A stretch of DNA of 64,000 nucleotides from Stieleria neptunia. Its GTDB lineage: Bacteria; Planctomycetota; Planctomycetia; Pirellulales; Pirellulaceae. Of the stretch, positions 8,633 to 18,279 are shown piece by piece (position 1 is the stretch's first letter; the number at the start of each line of letters is the position of its first letter). The position numbers were made by a program, and so were the translations under genes. The stretch spans positions 6,692,938-6,756,937 of the forward strand of contig NZ_CP037423.1 in the NCBI RefSeq assembly GCF_007754155.1, given 5' to 3'. The notes under the pieces were generated by a model. That model saw only the letters and a program-made list of their open reading frames with translations, was not told where the DNA came from and ran no database searches.

Positions 8633-9427
8633 TCAGCCTTCTTGCTGGGTCGGGTATTCGGTGCGTTCGACTCGGTAGAGCGCGATGCCTAGAAAAACGA
8701 CGACCATCAGGCCCAGCAGTTGCAGATGGGTGGAGACGGGTTCGTTGCCAAAAATATGCTCCGCTTGGCTGCGGGCATTGTCCCACTGCATCCAATCGGC
8801 CAACAAACCTCGCAGGCGGTAATTGATCGTGAACTTGTTGACCAGCGCAGGAATAAATGAGAAGACGTACTCCACCACGACGGTGTACATGACCGCGGTG
8901 ACCATCGTGCGGCGATAGAACAACGTGCCGATCATCAAGTACAGCGCCGCATGGACAAAACACGACAGCACGACCAGCTTGGTCAACACCCACCACGTTT
9001 CGGACCCGATGGGGGAATCGACCACGACCGTGCAGAGCGCCACCGCTGCCAGCGAAGCGGAAAGCGTCCAAACCACGGCCGTCAAGTATTTGCCGATCAA
9101 CACCATTCGTCGGCCGGAGGAACGCATCGTCAAATACACCCACGTTTGGCCTTCGATTTCGGTACTGATCGCCGGGGTGGCCCACAACAATAATCCCAGC
9201 AGACAACTGACTTCGGGGATCAAAAAATACATCGCCATCCCCAGCGGCTCGACCAGTTTCTCCGGATCGAACCGTTCGCCCATTTCAATCTTTGCGATCA
9301 GATGAATGGCGGTGATGATTGCGACGGGGAACGCAACCAGCAGGAACCAAATCGCGATCCGGCCGACCGTCAGCGATCGACGCAGTTCAAAAACCATCAC
9401 ATCCAACGGCAGAGTCAGCTTGTTCAA
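8633..9427 (-). CDS. ABC-2 type transporter permease
   Basis: 264 residues with about six membrane segments and no catalytic motifs, as in ABC-2 permeases. The N-terminal cytoplasmic part is short (LTLPLDVMVFELRRSLTVGR). The ATG at 9427 overlaps the stop of the ATPase gene upstream by 4 bp, so translation of the two is probably coupled. This is the last gene of a leftward cluster of two ATPase/permease pairs. Substrate unknown. Confidence 0.85.
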   Translation of the reverse strand: MNKLTLPLDVMVFELRRSLTVGRIAIWFLLVAFPVAIITAIHLIAKIEMGERFDPEKLVEPLGMAMYFLIPEVSCLLGLLLWATPAISTEIEGQTWVYLTMRSSGRRMVLIGKYLTAVVWTLSASLAAVALCTVVVDSPIGSETWWVLTKLVVLSCFVHAALYLMIGTLFYRRTMVTAVMYTVVVEYVFSFIPALVNKFTINYRLRGLLADWMQWDNARSQAEHIFGNEPVSTHLQLLGLMVVVFLGIALYRVERTEYPTQQEG

Positions 9428-10359
9428 GGCGTTTCTCCGCGATGATGTTTCAGCAGCGAATCGAACAACGCTTCCAAGTTTCCGTTGGAAGCCCGCAACC
9501 GCTCGATCACGAGTGAGTCACTGCGAATCCAATGCGGCAACAGACGATAAAATTCGCCGGGATCGCGCAGCGAGACCGCCAGTTCGGTCCGACCGGCGGA
9601 CAGGGAGAACGAGTCGACCCACGGGACCTCGGCCAATCGGTGCACCAGACGCGCGGCATCGGGACCGATCACACGGACTTGCTGCGGTGTGTCGGCCAGG
9701 ATCGATTCGATCTCGTCGGCTGTCCCCGACGCCAGCAAGCGTCCGCCGTAAATCAATAAGAACGACGACGTGACCGCTTCGATCTCTTGCAACACGTGAC
9801 TGGCAAACAGCAATCCACGCCCCTCGTCCGCCCAGGCCTTCAGTACGGCCGTCATGTCCGCCCGGCCCACCGGATCAAGCCCGTTGTAGGGTTCATCCAA
9901 GATCAACAGGTCCGGCTGGTGGGCGATCGCCTGGGCGATCTTCGTCCGTTGCCGCATCCCCAGCGAATAGGTTCCCATCGGCCGATGCATCGATTCAGCC
10001 ATCCCCACCATCTCGAGCGCCTGTTCGGCCATCGTACGGCTCTCGCGACGCGAGATGCCGTGCAAGCGAACGAGGTACTTGACCCATTCGAACGCGGAAA
10101 CATTGGGGTACAACACATCCGAAGCCGGACAGAGGCCGATGTTGCGCAGCATGCTGCGGTCTTTCGTCGGGTTTCGTCCGAACACGCGCACGCTGCCCAG
10201 GGTGGGACGAAAATGCCCGATCAATAAATTAATCAGCGTCGTCTTGCCGGATCCATTGGGGCCGATCAATCCGTAGGCCGCCGATTCCAAGTTGACGTTC
10301 AGATCGTTGACGCCGACGACGTTTCCGTACATCTTGCTGACTTGATTCAATTCAATCAT
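9424..10359 (-). CDS. ABC transporter ATP-binding protein, second pair
   Basis: 311 residues: Walker A GPNGSGKTT, signature SLGMRQRTKIAQAI, Walker B LLILDEPYNGLDP, H-loop FASHVLQEIEAVTS, then a ~90-residue C-terminal extension typical of DrrA/CcmA-like ABC-2 ATPases. It hydrolyses ATP to drive the adjacent membrane permease. Its start is 3 bp from the stop of the upstream permease (10363) and its end overlaps the downstream permease start, so it sits inside the operon. Substrate unknown. Confidence 0.92.
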   Translation of the reverse strand: MIELNQVSKMYGNVVGVNDLNVNLESAAYGLIGPNGSGKTTLINLLIGHFRPTLGSVRVFGRNPTKDRSMLRNIGLCPASDVLYPNVSAFEWVKYLVRLHGISRRESRTMAEQALEMVGMAESMHRPMGTYSLGMRQRTKIAQAIAHQPDLLILDEPYNGLDPVGRADMTAVLKAWADEGRGLLFASHVLQEIEAVTSSFLLIYGGRLLASGTADEIESILADTPQQVRVIGPDAARLVHRLAEVPWVDSFSLSAGRTELAVSLRDPGEFYRLLPHWIRSDSLVIERLRASNGNLEALFDSLLKHHRGETP

Positions 10360-10362
10360 CGC

Positions 10363-11358
10363 TCAAACACTTAGCCTCGCGACGATGCGGCGGTGCACGA
10401 TCCAAAACCCGATCACGGTGATTCCGGTCAAGACACCGATCGCGGGAACGACGCTGGCGGCGGTGCTGTCCAGCCCGAACACCCAGGCTTCGACTTTACC
10501 GAGCGTGTGGTACGGCGAAAGCAGTCGCCAACGATCCAGATCCACACCGTACTCTTCCCAATTGATCGGTCCACGCCTCCGCCGCGGCGGTCGTTTGCCG
10601 GACATCGCCGCGGCGGTGAAGGTCAAGAATTGGTACGCCACAAATCCCATCGCCCAGGTCGCAAACCAGGAAAACGTCGCGTAGCGGCTTTCGGCGGTTA
10701 GCGACGAATAGACCACGGCCAACGTCGTCGTCGGAAGCATCAACACCACCGACGCCGCGAGAATGCGCAGCGGAATGTCCCAGGTCTGAGTAATCACCGA
10801 CAAGTCGGGCGAGAGCAACACACCCATCACGTACAGCAACAATGCCGGAACGGTCGCAACGACGGCCAGAAAAAACCAGATCACCGCGGACTTACCGACG
10901 ATGTACTGCGTCGGTGACAGCGGCCGAGAAAAATACATCAAGTACGCTTTGGTGCGGAGATCGTAGGAGATCAACAGCGGAGCGATCAGGCCGATCAACC
11001 CGACCATCGCAAACAGTTGCGGATAGCGGAAATAGGCCAGGATCAACGTCGACCAAACTTCATGCCGGGCTGATTCCGCGTCGCTCAGAATCAACGCCCC
11101 CAAGTCGGGACGCCCCAACGGACCGCTGACCGCGCTGACGATCATCCGCTGCATGTCCGGCTCGGTCGACGAAAATTCAAACGCAAAGATCCCCAGCGCC
11201 GGCAGTATCACCGGTAGCCAGGCCAACACCAACAGCACCCGCAGCCAACGCCGCTTCAGAATCAGTGCGATGCCTCCGCGGGCGATCACCAACGGTCGCA
11301 GAAACTGATCGGCGCGAACGCCCGACCACTTTCGGTAACCCAAATCATGAACCGGCAC
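10363..11358 (-). CDS. ABC transporter permease, first pair
   Basis: 331 residues with about six membrane segments (for example LRVLLVLAWLPVILPALGIFAF near the N-terminus and a C-terminal segment with VVPAIGVLTGITVIGFWIVH). The cytoplasmic start MPVHDLGYRKWSGVRA is often seen in planctomycete ABC-2 permeases. The region GKRPPRRRRGPINWEEYGVDLDRW is a soluble, basic loop. The start overlaps the upstream ATPase gene by 14 bp. It probably pairs with the ATPase at 11345-12454. Confidence 0.85.
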   Translation of the reverse strand: MPVHDLGYRKWSGVRADQFLRPLVIARGGIALILKRRWLRVLLVLAWLPVILPALGIFAFEFSSTEPDMQRMIVSAVSGPLGRPDLGALILSDAESARHEVWSTLILAYFRYPQLFAMVGLIGLIAPLLISYDLRTKAYLMYFSRPLSPTQYIVGKSAVIWFFLAVVATVPALLLYVMGVLLSPDLSVITQTWDIPLRILAASVVLMLPTTTLAVVYSSLTAESRYATFSWFATWAMGFVAYQFLTFTAAAMSGKRPPRRRRGPINWEEYGVDLDRWRLLSPYHTLGKVEAWVFGLDSTAASVVPAIGVLTGITVIGFWIVHRRIVARLSV

Positions 11359-12454
11359 GGTCGGCCTCCAAGAGAGTCAAGCTTGGATCCGCGTCGATTC
11401 CCGCCGTCAGCGAACCCGAGGCGACATCGATGAAGATCTGCTCCAGCGAATTCACGGCCGGCTCCAGACGCCGGATCGCCGTGTCGGTCTCCGCCGCCCA
11501 AGCCCACAATCGCTGCGTTTGATCGGGATCGATTCCGCCGATCCGCAGGATTCCGGTCTGGGGCTGCCAATCGACACGATGCCCTTCGCTGCTGACTCGT
11601 TGGGCCAGCGGGGTGTGATCACCGATGACCGAAACATGCATCGTCGGCTCGATCGGTCGACTCAGGTTTTCCAACGTGTCGACGACGCGCACGGTACCAC
11701 GCACCAGGATGACAACGTGGTCGCACACCGTTTTGACATCGGGCAAGATGTGCGTCGACAGAAGGATCGATTTGCCGTGGCGGGTGGCCAGCGTACGGAT
11801 CCGCCGCAGCATCGCCAGCCGTTGATCGGGATCCAGACCCGTCGTCGGTTCATCCAGAATCAACAGCGGCGGATCATGGACGAGTGCCTGCGCAAACTTC
11901 AGCTTTTGGCGCATGCCGGTGGAATACGATTCGACCTCCCGGTAACGCTCTTCACCGAAGCCGCAGAAGTCCATCATTTCGTGACTGCGACGCAGGGCCT
12001 CGCGGCCGGTCAATCCGGAAAGCTGTGCCATCAAGGAAACCGATTCGATCCCCTCCAACCCCGCGATGTAACAATCATCTTCGGGCAGGTAGCCGATCGA
12101 ATCGCGGATCGCCTTGGTGTCACGCGGCCACTTGTAATCGAGTACGCGTCCGTTGCCGGCGTGGGTGTGCAACAACCCCAACAGCGCCTTGATCAGCGTG
12201 CTTTTGCCCGAACCGTTGGGGCCCAACAATCCGGTCACGCCCGGCGGAATGCGCAGTGAAACATCCCGCAGGGCTTCGATGCCTCCGTAGCGTTTGCAGA
12301 CGTTGTCAATCTCGATGATCGGTTCCAGCTTGTCGTCTCCTTGGACACGAATGTAAACTGCCTCGCCTTCAGACACCTGATTCGGCTGACTGGGCGAATG
12401 CTTGGTGACCGAAGGTGAAAGAATAACGCTGCCACCGCTGTTGGCAGCCCCCAA
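11345..12454 (-). CDS. ABC transporter ATP-binding protein, first pair
   Basis: 369 residues: Walker A GPNGSGKST, signature YSTGMRQKLKFAQAL, Walker B LLILDEPTTGLDP, H-loop LSTHILPDV, and a C-terminal extension with VVILVRGTVRVVDTLENLSRP. About 40 residues precede the usual start of the ATPase fold (IIEIDNVCKRYGG); a GTG start near VYIRVQG is an alternative. It lies 15 bp after the RDD-family gene and overlaps the permease gene downstream, so transcription of the five genes (13036 to 8633) as one unit is likely. Confidence 0.9.
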   Translation of the reverse strand: MGAANSGGSVILSPSVTKHSPSQPNQVSEGEAVYIRVQGDDKLEPIIEIDNVCKRYGGIEALRDVSLRIPPGVTGLLGPNGSGKSTLIKALLGLLHTHAGNGRVLDYKWPRDTKAIRDSIGYLPEDDCYIAGLEGIESVSLMAQLSGLTGREALRRSHEMMDFCGFGEERYREVESYSTGMRQKLKFAQALVHDPPLLILDEPTTGLDPDQRLAMLRRIRTLATRHGKSILLSTHILPDVKTVCDHVVILVRGTVRVVDTLENLSRPIEPTMHVSVIGDHTPLAQRVSSEGHRVDWQPQTGILRIGGIDPDQTQRLWAWAAETDTAIRRLEPAVNSLEQIFIDVASGSLTAGIDADPSLTLLEADRAGS

Positions 12455-12469
12455 AGTGGCGTCGCTACG

Positions 12470-13036
12470 TTACGTCCGCTGGACTTTGACGACTTTCGAA
12501 CCCGCGATCAAATCGTGCAGGCAGCGTTTGTCGGAGCGAAAAATCATCAACGCGTCGACGAGAAACACCAGACTGATGAAAACGTCATCCGTGGTACCCG
12601 GGATGATCAGCGTGATGAACGTGAAGGGCAGCGTCCAGAGGTAGCGGTACACGTAGATCCGCGTGAACGAGATCAACTCGTTGGTCTCCGCGTCGACGAT
12701 GCGAATGCCCGCGGCCAGTTTTCCGATCGATTGCCCCCGCGTCACCAGCAGGTAGCCGTTGAGGATCAAGAACACGATCATTCCGAGCACCGACATCGCC
12801 AACTGTTCCAACAGACCGACCTCTCCCGTCATCGCCCGTCCGGTGTAATCCGTGGCGATCTGAATCGGAAAGATGATGAACATCATTAGAAAGCCGTCGA
12901 TGATGATCGCGCCGAGCCGGGACAACCGGCTGGCGAGTTCTGGAGGGGCGTTCTGATCGACGAAGGCATCGGTGGAGGCAAAGTCCGTCGGCGCGTAAGG
13001 ATTTACCGGTTCGTTTTCATGGGAGGGGTCGTTCAT
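12470..13036 (-). CDS. RDD-family membrane protein
   Basis: 188 residues from ATG 13036. The N-terminus is soluble and Asn/Pro/Asp-rich (NPYAPTDFAS). RDD hallmarks follow: an Arg at the start of the first membrane segment (ELASRLSRLGAIIIDGFLMMFII), RGQSIGKLAAGIRIVD in the middle and KRCLHDLIAGSKVV near the end. RDD proteins are small multi-pass membrane proteins, some linked to transport. As the first gene of the ABC cluster it may support that transporter. An earlier in-frame ATG at 13156 would add 40 residues with no family similarity. Confidence 0.82.
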   Translation of the reverse strand: MNDPSHENEPVNPYAPTDFASTDAFVDQNAPPELASRLSRLGAIIIDGFLMMFIIFPIQIATDYTGRAMTGEVGLLEQLAMSVLGMIVFLILNGYLLVTRGQSIGKLAAGIRIVDAETNELISFTRIYVYRYLWTLPFTFITLIIPGTTDDVFISLVFLVDALMIFRSDKRCLHDLIAGSKVVKVQRT

Positions 13037-13151
13037 GACATCTCGCTGCGTCGGCGGTCGTGATGGGTTTCTGGTTGCCCCCAAGTCTAGCGAATCGTCA
13101 GGCGGCAGGGGGCAGGGGGCTGAGTGAGGGTGATCTTGGCAGAAGTGGATT

Positions 13152-13174
13152 CGCAAGCTGGAAGCTTACGCCAC
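13152..13174 (-). repeat. REP-C unit, single copy
   Basis: A 23-bp unit, reverse orientation, whose complement begins GTGGCGTAAGCTTCCAGC. It is followed by a T6 run (13175-13180). The same unit appears as an inverted pair at 17428-17483, and relatives at 32697-32744 and 36694-36716. It lies between the divergent RDD and ceramidase-fusion genes. Confidence 0.75.
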
Positions 13175-13232
13175 TTTTTTCGGCTAGGATGGTGGCTTTG
13201 GTTGGAGAGACAGAAGAGGACGGCAGAGACGA

Positions 13233-16200
13233 ATGAATTCAGTTTATCGATTCACGTGGATCACTTTGACGCTCGGGTTGTCGTTGAATCAGGCCCATTC
13301 GGCCAGCGCGGCGACGACGTGGCAGGCCGGTTTTGCCAAGCAAGACGTGACGCCAACCGAACCGGTTCGGATGTCCGGCTATGGCAATCGCGATCACGCC
13401 AGCGAAGGGATCGACACCCGATTGTTTGTCCGCGCGGTGTGCTTGCGATCGGACACCGACGCCACACAATCAGAACCCTTGGTGTTGCTCAGCGTCGACA
13501 ACATCGGACTGTCCGGCGCCCACACGCGACAATTGGCGTCAGCGATCGAATCGGAGCATGCGATCCCGCGCGAGCGGATTGTGTTTTGCAGCACCCACAC
13601 TCACAGCGGTCCCGACTTGGGAGGGCAACTGTCAAACATCTTCGCCACCCCGCTCTCGCAAACGGAAGCCGACGCAGCCCAACGCTATCGGGCACTTCTG
13701 GACGCGGCGATCGTGCGTGCGGTCGGTCTGGCGATCGGCGATTTGGAACCGGCACAGCTGGCCTATGGCGTCGGCCGGGCGGGGTTCGCCGCCAACCGCC
13801 GCGTTTTGTCCGACGGCAAATGGACCGGGTTTGGCGTGCAAGCCGATGGCCCCGTCGATCATTCCGTCCCCGTGCTGCGGATCGCGACGCCGGCGGGATC
13901 GGTTCGGGGTGTGATCTTCAACTACGCCTGTCACTGCACCACCGTCGGAGGCGATTACTACCGGATCAACGCCGACTGGGCGGGCTATGCGGCAACCGAA
14001 CTGGAAAACACGTTTCCCGATGCCGTTGCCTTGTGCACGATCGGATGTGGGGCCGATGCCAATCCCAATCCACGCGGCACCGTCGACATGGCGCGAATGC
14101 ATGGCCAGACCTTGGCCGCGGAAGTCGAGCGAGTCGCCCGAGCGGATCTGTCGGCGATCGACTCGGACGTCGAAGCACACTTCGACTATGCCGCATTGTC
14201 GTTCGATTTACCGACACAAGAAGAGCTGCAGCAGCGGCTGAGTGAATCTCGCCCGCAAACGCGTCGGCATGCCGAACACATGTTGAAGGTTCTCGCAGAG
14301 AAAGGGCGACTGCCGGCGACGTATCCCGTGCCGATCCAATCGTGGCGATTCGGTGACCAGCTGACGATGATCTTTTTGGGTGGCGAGGTGGTGGTCGACT
14401 ATGCGCTGCGTTTAAAGACAACGTTCGAAGCCCCCGATTTGTGGATTTCGGCATACAGCAACGATGTGCTCGGGTATATCGCCAGCGAGCGGATGCGGTC
14501 CGAAGGCGGCTACGAATACGATCGCTCGGGAATCTACTACAGCCTTCCCGGGCCCTGGGCGGAGGGGTCAGAAGACTTGCTGATCCGCCGAGTCGAAGAG
14601 ATCGTCAAGAACAGCGGACGCCCTCGCCCACAGGACCCGGCAACGTCCTTGAAATCGATTCACGTTTCCGATGCCTACCAGGTCGAACTCGTTGCCGCGG
14701 AACCCTTGGTCCGAGATCCCGTCAACCTCGCCTTCGGTGACGACGGAAATCTGTGGGTCGTCGAGATGGGCGACTACCCCGAAGGCACCGACGGGGGCCG
14801 CATCCAATCGTTGACCGACACCGATGGCGACGGGACGTTCGACAACGCGACGACATTCCTGGATGGATTGCCGTTTCCCACCGGCGTCCAGCCCTGGAAA
14901 GACGGTGTCTTGATCTCCGCCGCCCCGGACGTCCTGTTCGCCCGAGACACCACCGGCGACGGTCACGCCGACGACGTCCGATCGATCTACACGGGATTTC
15001 GGCTGGCCAACCCCCAGCACCGGATCAACGGTTTCAGCTACGGTCTGGATCATTCCCTGCATTTGGCGGCGGGCGACAACCTGGGAAAACTCAGCAGCGT
15101 CGCGACGGGCCAGACGATTGATGCGTCGGGACACGATGTTCAAATTTGGCCGGACAGCGGACGCATCGCCGTCACCAGTGGGCGAACTCAATTCGTCCGC
15201 AGCCGCGACAGTGTCGGCCGCTGGTTCGGCAACAGCAATTCGTTGCCGATGTATCATTTCCCGATCGACGATCATTACCTGAAACGCAATCCCGCCGTCT
15301 CGTTTTCAACAAACAAGCAACAGTTATTCACGCCCGCCGTCGCGCCGCCGGTCTTTCCATTGACCTCCGCTGCCGAGCGCTTCAACGATCTGTTCGCGGC
15401 CAATCGTTTCACATCCGCTTGCAGCAGCATCATTGCGCGGTCGCCGTCGTTCGGAGAGTCCGAGCAGCCGGTTGCGTTTGTGTGCGAGCCCGTCCACAAC
15501 CTGGTCCACCGCGCGGTTCTCAAACCGATTGGATCGACATTCCGCGCCGAACGGTCGGACACGGAATCGGAGCGTGAATTCTTGGCATCGACCGATCCCT
15601 GGTTCCGCCCCGTCCGGGCGTTGATCGGTCCCGACGGCATGCTGTATGTCGTCGACATGTATCGCGAGGTGATCGAGCATCCGGAATGGATTCCCGATGC
15701 ATGGCAAGAACGCTTGGACTTGCGTTCCGGCGAACAGCTCGGCCGCATCTACCGTGTAAAACCGGTGGACGAGCAAGCCGCACCGATTCCCGTCTTGGGT
15801 GACCAGTCCAGCGATGCCTTGCTGCAATGGCTGCGATCGCCGATCGGGCCGCTCCGCGATCAAGCGCAACGCCTCTTGCTCCATCGCGACGCCGAAACCG
15901 TTCGGCCTGCGTTGAAATCGATGGCCAAGGACGATCCCAGCCACTTTGCCAGACTGCATGCCTTGTCCATCCTGGCCGCGTCGGGCGCGTTGGACGACGA
16001 CACACTCGCCGGCGCGTTGACCGATTCCGATCCCGGGGTGTTGCTCGTCGCGGCCCGATTGTGCGAAGACCGCGTTGCAAATTCCGACCTCGTGCTCAAC
16101 CGTTTGATCGAACTCGCCGGGCACCCGGACACCCCGGTCGCCTTGCAGACCGCGTTGGCGTTGGGGGAATCGGAATCAGATGCCGCCGGGATCGCGCTGG

Positions 16201-17411
16201 CCAAGATTGCGACACGGTCGGACCTTGATCAATGGCTGGGCGATGCCGTCGCCAGTTCGGCAGCTCCGCATGCGATTCCGATTGCCGACGCGATCCTTCA
16301 GCAGGCCACCGATCACCCCGGCCAATTCACCGAACATCGTGTCCAACTGTTGCGCCGCGTCTTGGCAACGGCGAAACAGCAAGACGCGCCGATCGAGGAA
16401 TTGGCTGCGTCACGACTGGGCGCGTCCGAGTTGGACTTTGAAACGCAACTCCGACTGGCCGAATGTTTTGCCGGTGCTATCGGCAATCACGTCCTGCGTC
16501 CCCTGCAGCAACAGGCCGAGCGCGTTGCCGTGGATGCGGCACAACCAGAAGCCTCGCGATGCCGCGCGGTCAGCCTGATCAGCTTGAATCTCGATGCCGG
16601 TGCAGCGAGGACGGAGTTTCTGATCTCGCTGCTGAATCCCGAAACCCCCGCGTCGGTTCAGTGTGAATCCATCACCGGGTTGGCAAGCCAAAACGACAAC
16701 GAGATTCTGAACGCGGTGATCGATCGTTGGCCCACATTCTCCATCGCGGTTCGAGACCATCTGATTTCCCAAATGCTCGCCCGCCGACAGTCAACCGAGG
16801 TGTTGCTGCAAGCGTTGCAAGCCGAGCAGATCCGCGCCAACGAGCTTTCTCTGGCAACCCGCGAACACCTGCTCAAATCGGGCAGCCAATCGATGCGGGT
16901 GATGGCCGGGCGGATCCTTCGCAGCGGTGGATCCAAACAGCGTGGCGAAATCGTGCGCGACTACTTGGCCAAATTCTCGACACGCAGCGAAACATCCGAT
17001 GACGCCGCGAAGAACGAACTTGAACTCGGACGCACCCTGTTCGAGAAACACTGCGGCGTGTGTCATTCGCCCGATCCCAGTGGCGTGGCGATCGGAGCCA
17101 GCCTACAGAATCTGACCAACCGCAGCGACACGGCGCTGGTGGAGGCGATTCTGGATCCCAACCGGGCCGTCGAACCGAAGTACCAGAACTATGTGATTCA
17201 AACCGATGAAGGGCGGACGTTGGCCGGAGTGATCGAATCAGAAGTCGGCGACAGTCTGACGATCGCACACGCTGACGGAAAACGAACCACCATTGGTCGC
17301 GATCAGATCGAACGAATCAAGAGCACCGGCACTTCGTTGATGCCCGAAGGGTTCGAAACGACACTCGACGTCGAAGCCCTGCAAGCGATCGTGAGGTACT
17401 TGCAGCGTTAA
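13233..17411 (+). CDS. Ceramidase-like / PVC dehydrogenase / HEAT / cytochrome c fusion protein
   Basis: 1392 residues from ATG 13233, with AGAAGAGGA upstream and a signal peptide ending near AHSASA. Residues ~27-455 match neutral/non-lysosomal ceramidase: Zn motif CSTHTHSGPD near residue 120, then NYACHCTT, DWAGYA and GCGADANPN. From ~476 (YQVELVAAEPLVRDPVNLAF) comes the TIGR02604-type putative dehydrogenase domain, a beta-propeller-like unit with WVVEMGDYPEG and YVVDMYREVIEHPEWIP. Residues ~860-1250 are helical HEAT-like repeats. At C1274-C1277-H1278 (CGVCH) is a haem c site followed by the TIGR02603 planctomycete CxxCH domain ending ALQAIVRYLQ. The protein is probably periplasmic. A hydrolase and an electron-transfer module in one chain suggest stepwise use of a lipid or amide substrate; that is inference. 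Terminated by the hairpin at 17428. Confidence 0.85.
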   Translation: MNSVYRFTWITLTLGLSLNQAHSASAATTWQAGFAKQDVTPTEPVRMSGYGNRDHASEGIDTRLFVRAVCLRSDTDATQSEPLVLLSVDNIGLSGAHTRQLASAIESEHAIPRERIVFCSTHTHSGPDLGGQLSNIFATPLSQTEADAAQRYRALLDAAIVRAVGLAIGDLEPAQLAYGVGRAGFAANRRVLSDGKWTGFGVQADGPVDHSVPVLRIATPAGSVRGVIFNYACHCTTVGGDYYRINADWAGYAATELENTFPDAVALCTIGCGADANPNPRGTVDMARMHGQTLAAEVERVARADLSAIDSDVEAHFDYAALSFDLPTQEELQQRLSESRPQTRRHAEHMLKVLAEKGRLPATYPVPIQSWRFGDQLTMIFLGGEVVVDYALRLKTTFEAPDLWISAYSNDVLGYIASERMRSEGGYEYDRSGIYYSLPGPWAEGSEDLLIRRVEEIVKNSGRPRPQDPATSLKSIHVSDAYQVELVAAEPLVRDPVNLAFGDDGNLWVVEMGDYPEGTDGGRIQSLTDTDGDGTFDNATTFLDGLPFPTGVQPWKDGVLISAAPDVLFARDTTGDGHADDVRSIYTGFRLANPQHRINGFSYGLDHSLHLAAGDNLGKLSSVATGQTIDASGHDVQIWPDSGRIAVTSGRTQFVRSRDSVGRWFGNSNSLPMYHFPIDDHYLKRNPAVSFSTNKQQLFTPAVAPPVFPLTSAAERFNDLFAANRFTSACSSIIARSPSFGESEQPVAFVCEPVHNLVHRAVLKPIGSTFRAERSDTESEREFLASTDPWFRPVRALIGPDGMLYVVDMYREVIEHPEWIPDAWQERLDLRSGEQLGRIYRVKPVDEQAAPIPVLGDQSSDALLQWLRSPIGPLRDQAQRLLLHRDAETVRPALKSMAKDDPSHFARLHALSILAASGALDDDTLAGALTDSDPGVLLVAARLCEDRVANSDLVLNRLIELAGHPDTPVALQTALALGESESDAAGIALAKIATRSDLDQWLGDAVASSAAPHAIPIADAILQQATDHPGQFTEHRVQLLRRVLATAKQQDAPIEELAASRLGASELDFETQLRLAECFAGAIGNHVLRPLQQQAERVAVDAAQPEASRCRAVSLISLNLDAGAARTEFLISLLNPETPASVQCESITGLASQNDNEILNAVIDRWPTFSIAVRDHLISQMLARRQSTEVLLQALQAEQIRANELSLATREHLLKSGSQSMRVMAGRILRSGGSKQRGEIVRDYLAKFSTRSETSDDAAKNELELGRTLFEKHCGVCHSPDPSGVAIGASLQNLTNRSDTALVEAILDPNRAVEPKYQNYVIQTDEGRTLAGVIESEVGDSLTIAHADGKRTTIGRDQIERIKSTGTSLMPEGFETTLDVEALQAIVRYLQR

Positions 17412-17427
17412 TCGGCATTCTTCAACA

Positions 17428-17493
17428 GTGGCGTAAGCTTCCAGCTTGCGATTCCGGCAACGCACGCCGGAAGCTTGCGCCACTTATTTTTTT
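17428..17493. terminator. REP-C inverted pair between convergent genes, probable terminator
   Basis: Two 23-bp REP-C units face each other (17428-17450 and 17461-17483, about 19-20 of 23 positions pairing) around a 10-nt loop, followed on the + strand by TTATTTTTTT. It sits between the stop of the + strand fusion gene (17411) and the stop of the - strand DUF2513 gene (17502), where a bidirectional terminator would be expected. Confidence 0.7.
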
Positions 17494-17501
17494 GCAGCTC
17501 C

Positions 17502-17750
17502 CTACTTCCTGTCTTGCGCCTTCAACTCATCCAGGTAATCGCAGCCCTTCCAGGTCAACACCAGCGGTCCCTTGTCGGCCAGCGTGTCCTGTCCCAGTTC
17601 GATAAACCCGGCGTCGGCCAGCAAATACAAGTGCAGAGTGATTTGCTCCCGCTCGTACCCTTCGATCTGAATCGAGCCCTTGAACAGGCGCGCTCCCTTG
17701 GCCTCGATAAATTCCAAAAGCTTTCGGACAAGCACCATGTCTCGTTTCAT
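17502..17750 (-). CDS. DUF2513 family protein
   Basis: 82 residues starting MKRDMVLVRKLLEFIEAK, the typical opening of DUF2513, and ending with GPLVLTWKGCDYLDEL. The family has a winged-helix-like pattern and occurs often in phage and mobile DNA; no function is established. It stands alone, convergent with the fusion gene. The stretch 17751-18279 upstream holds a minus-strand terminator-like hairpin (17939-17972) and otherwise nothing recognised. Confidence 0.75.
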   Translation of the reverse strand: MKRDMVLVRKLLEFIEAKGARLFKGSIQIEGYEREQITLHLYLLADAGFIELGQDTLADKGPLVLTWKGCDYLDELKAQDRK

Positions 17751-17938
17751 CGTGAACGATCCCTCTGAAGTGGACTAATCAGCATTCCGGTGATTCAGTT
17801 GCCACCGTCGCCACGTTGTATCCGGCGGTGGGCTGATGATCAATCGCCGGGAGCGTCCGAGGAGCCGTGGAAAAGGGGGCAGGTCCCTGAAGGCCAATCA
17901 CCAACGGTTGCTCAATGCCCTCTCCGTCCAACGCGCAT

Positions 17939-17972
17939 AAAAAAACCTCTGCGGAGGGGCAACCCGCAGAGG
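17939..17972 (-). terminator. Orphan intrinsic terminator on the minus strand
   Basis: CCTCTGCGG (17946-17954) and CCGCAGAGG (17964-17972) form a perfect 9-bp GC-rich stem with a 9-nt loop. Read on the minus strand the stem is followed directly by seven U residues (complement of the A-run 17939-17945). No minus-strand protein gene ends here; the next gene to the right, the FixJ-type regulator, runs on the + strand. Confidence 0.75.
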
Positions 17973-18279
17973 CCGATGACCGACGAGAAATCTCTCGGGG
18001 GCCAAGATCGATGACGTTGGCATCATTATCACCCCGGCGCTGCACATAAATCCATGCGAATTTTGAGCGGTTTTGATGCCGAACCGCACCCGCCGGGCGG
18101 GTCAGACGTCTACATTGAGGGGGTTCAGGGCTCTGCTATCCTGATGTCGGGGGCAAGGACGTCGTTTTGAAGCGAGGCAACCTCCCCCAGTGATTCGGAG
18201 TTCGGGGACGCGCAGGCATGTCCAACCCACGACGATGCGATGGAATTGCGGATATGACGATTGCCCAAGGAGCAACACC

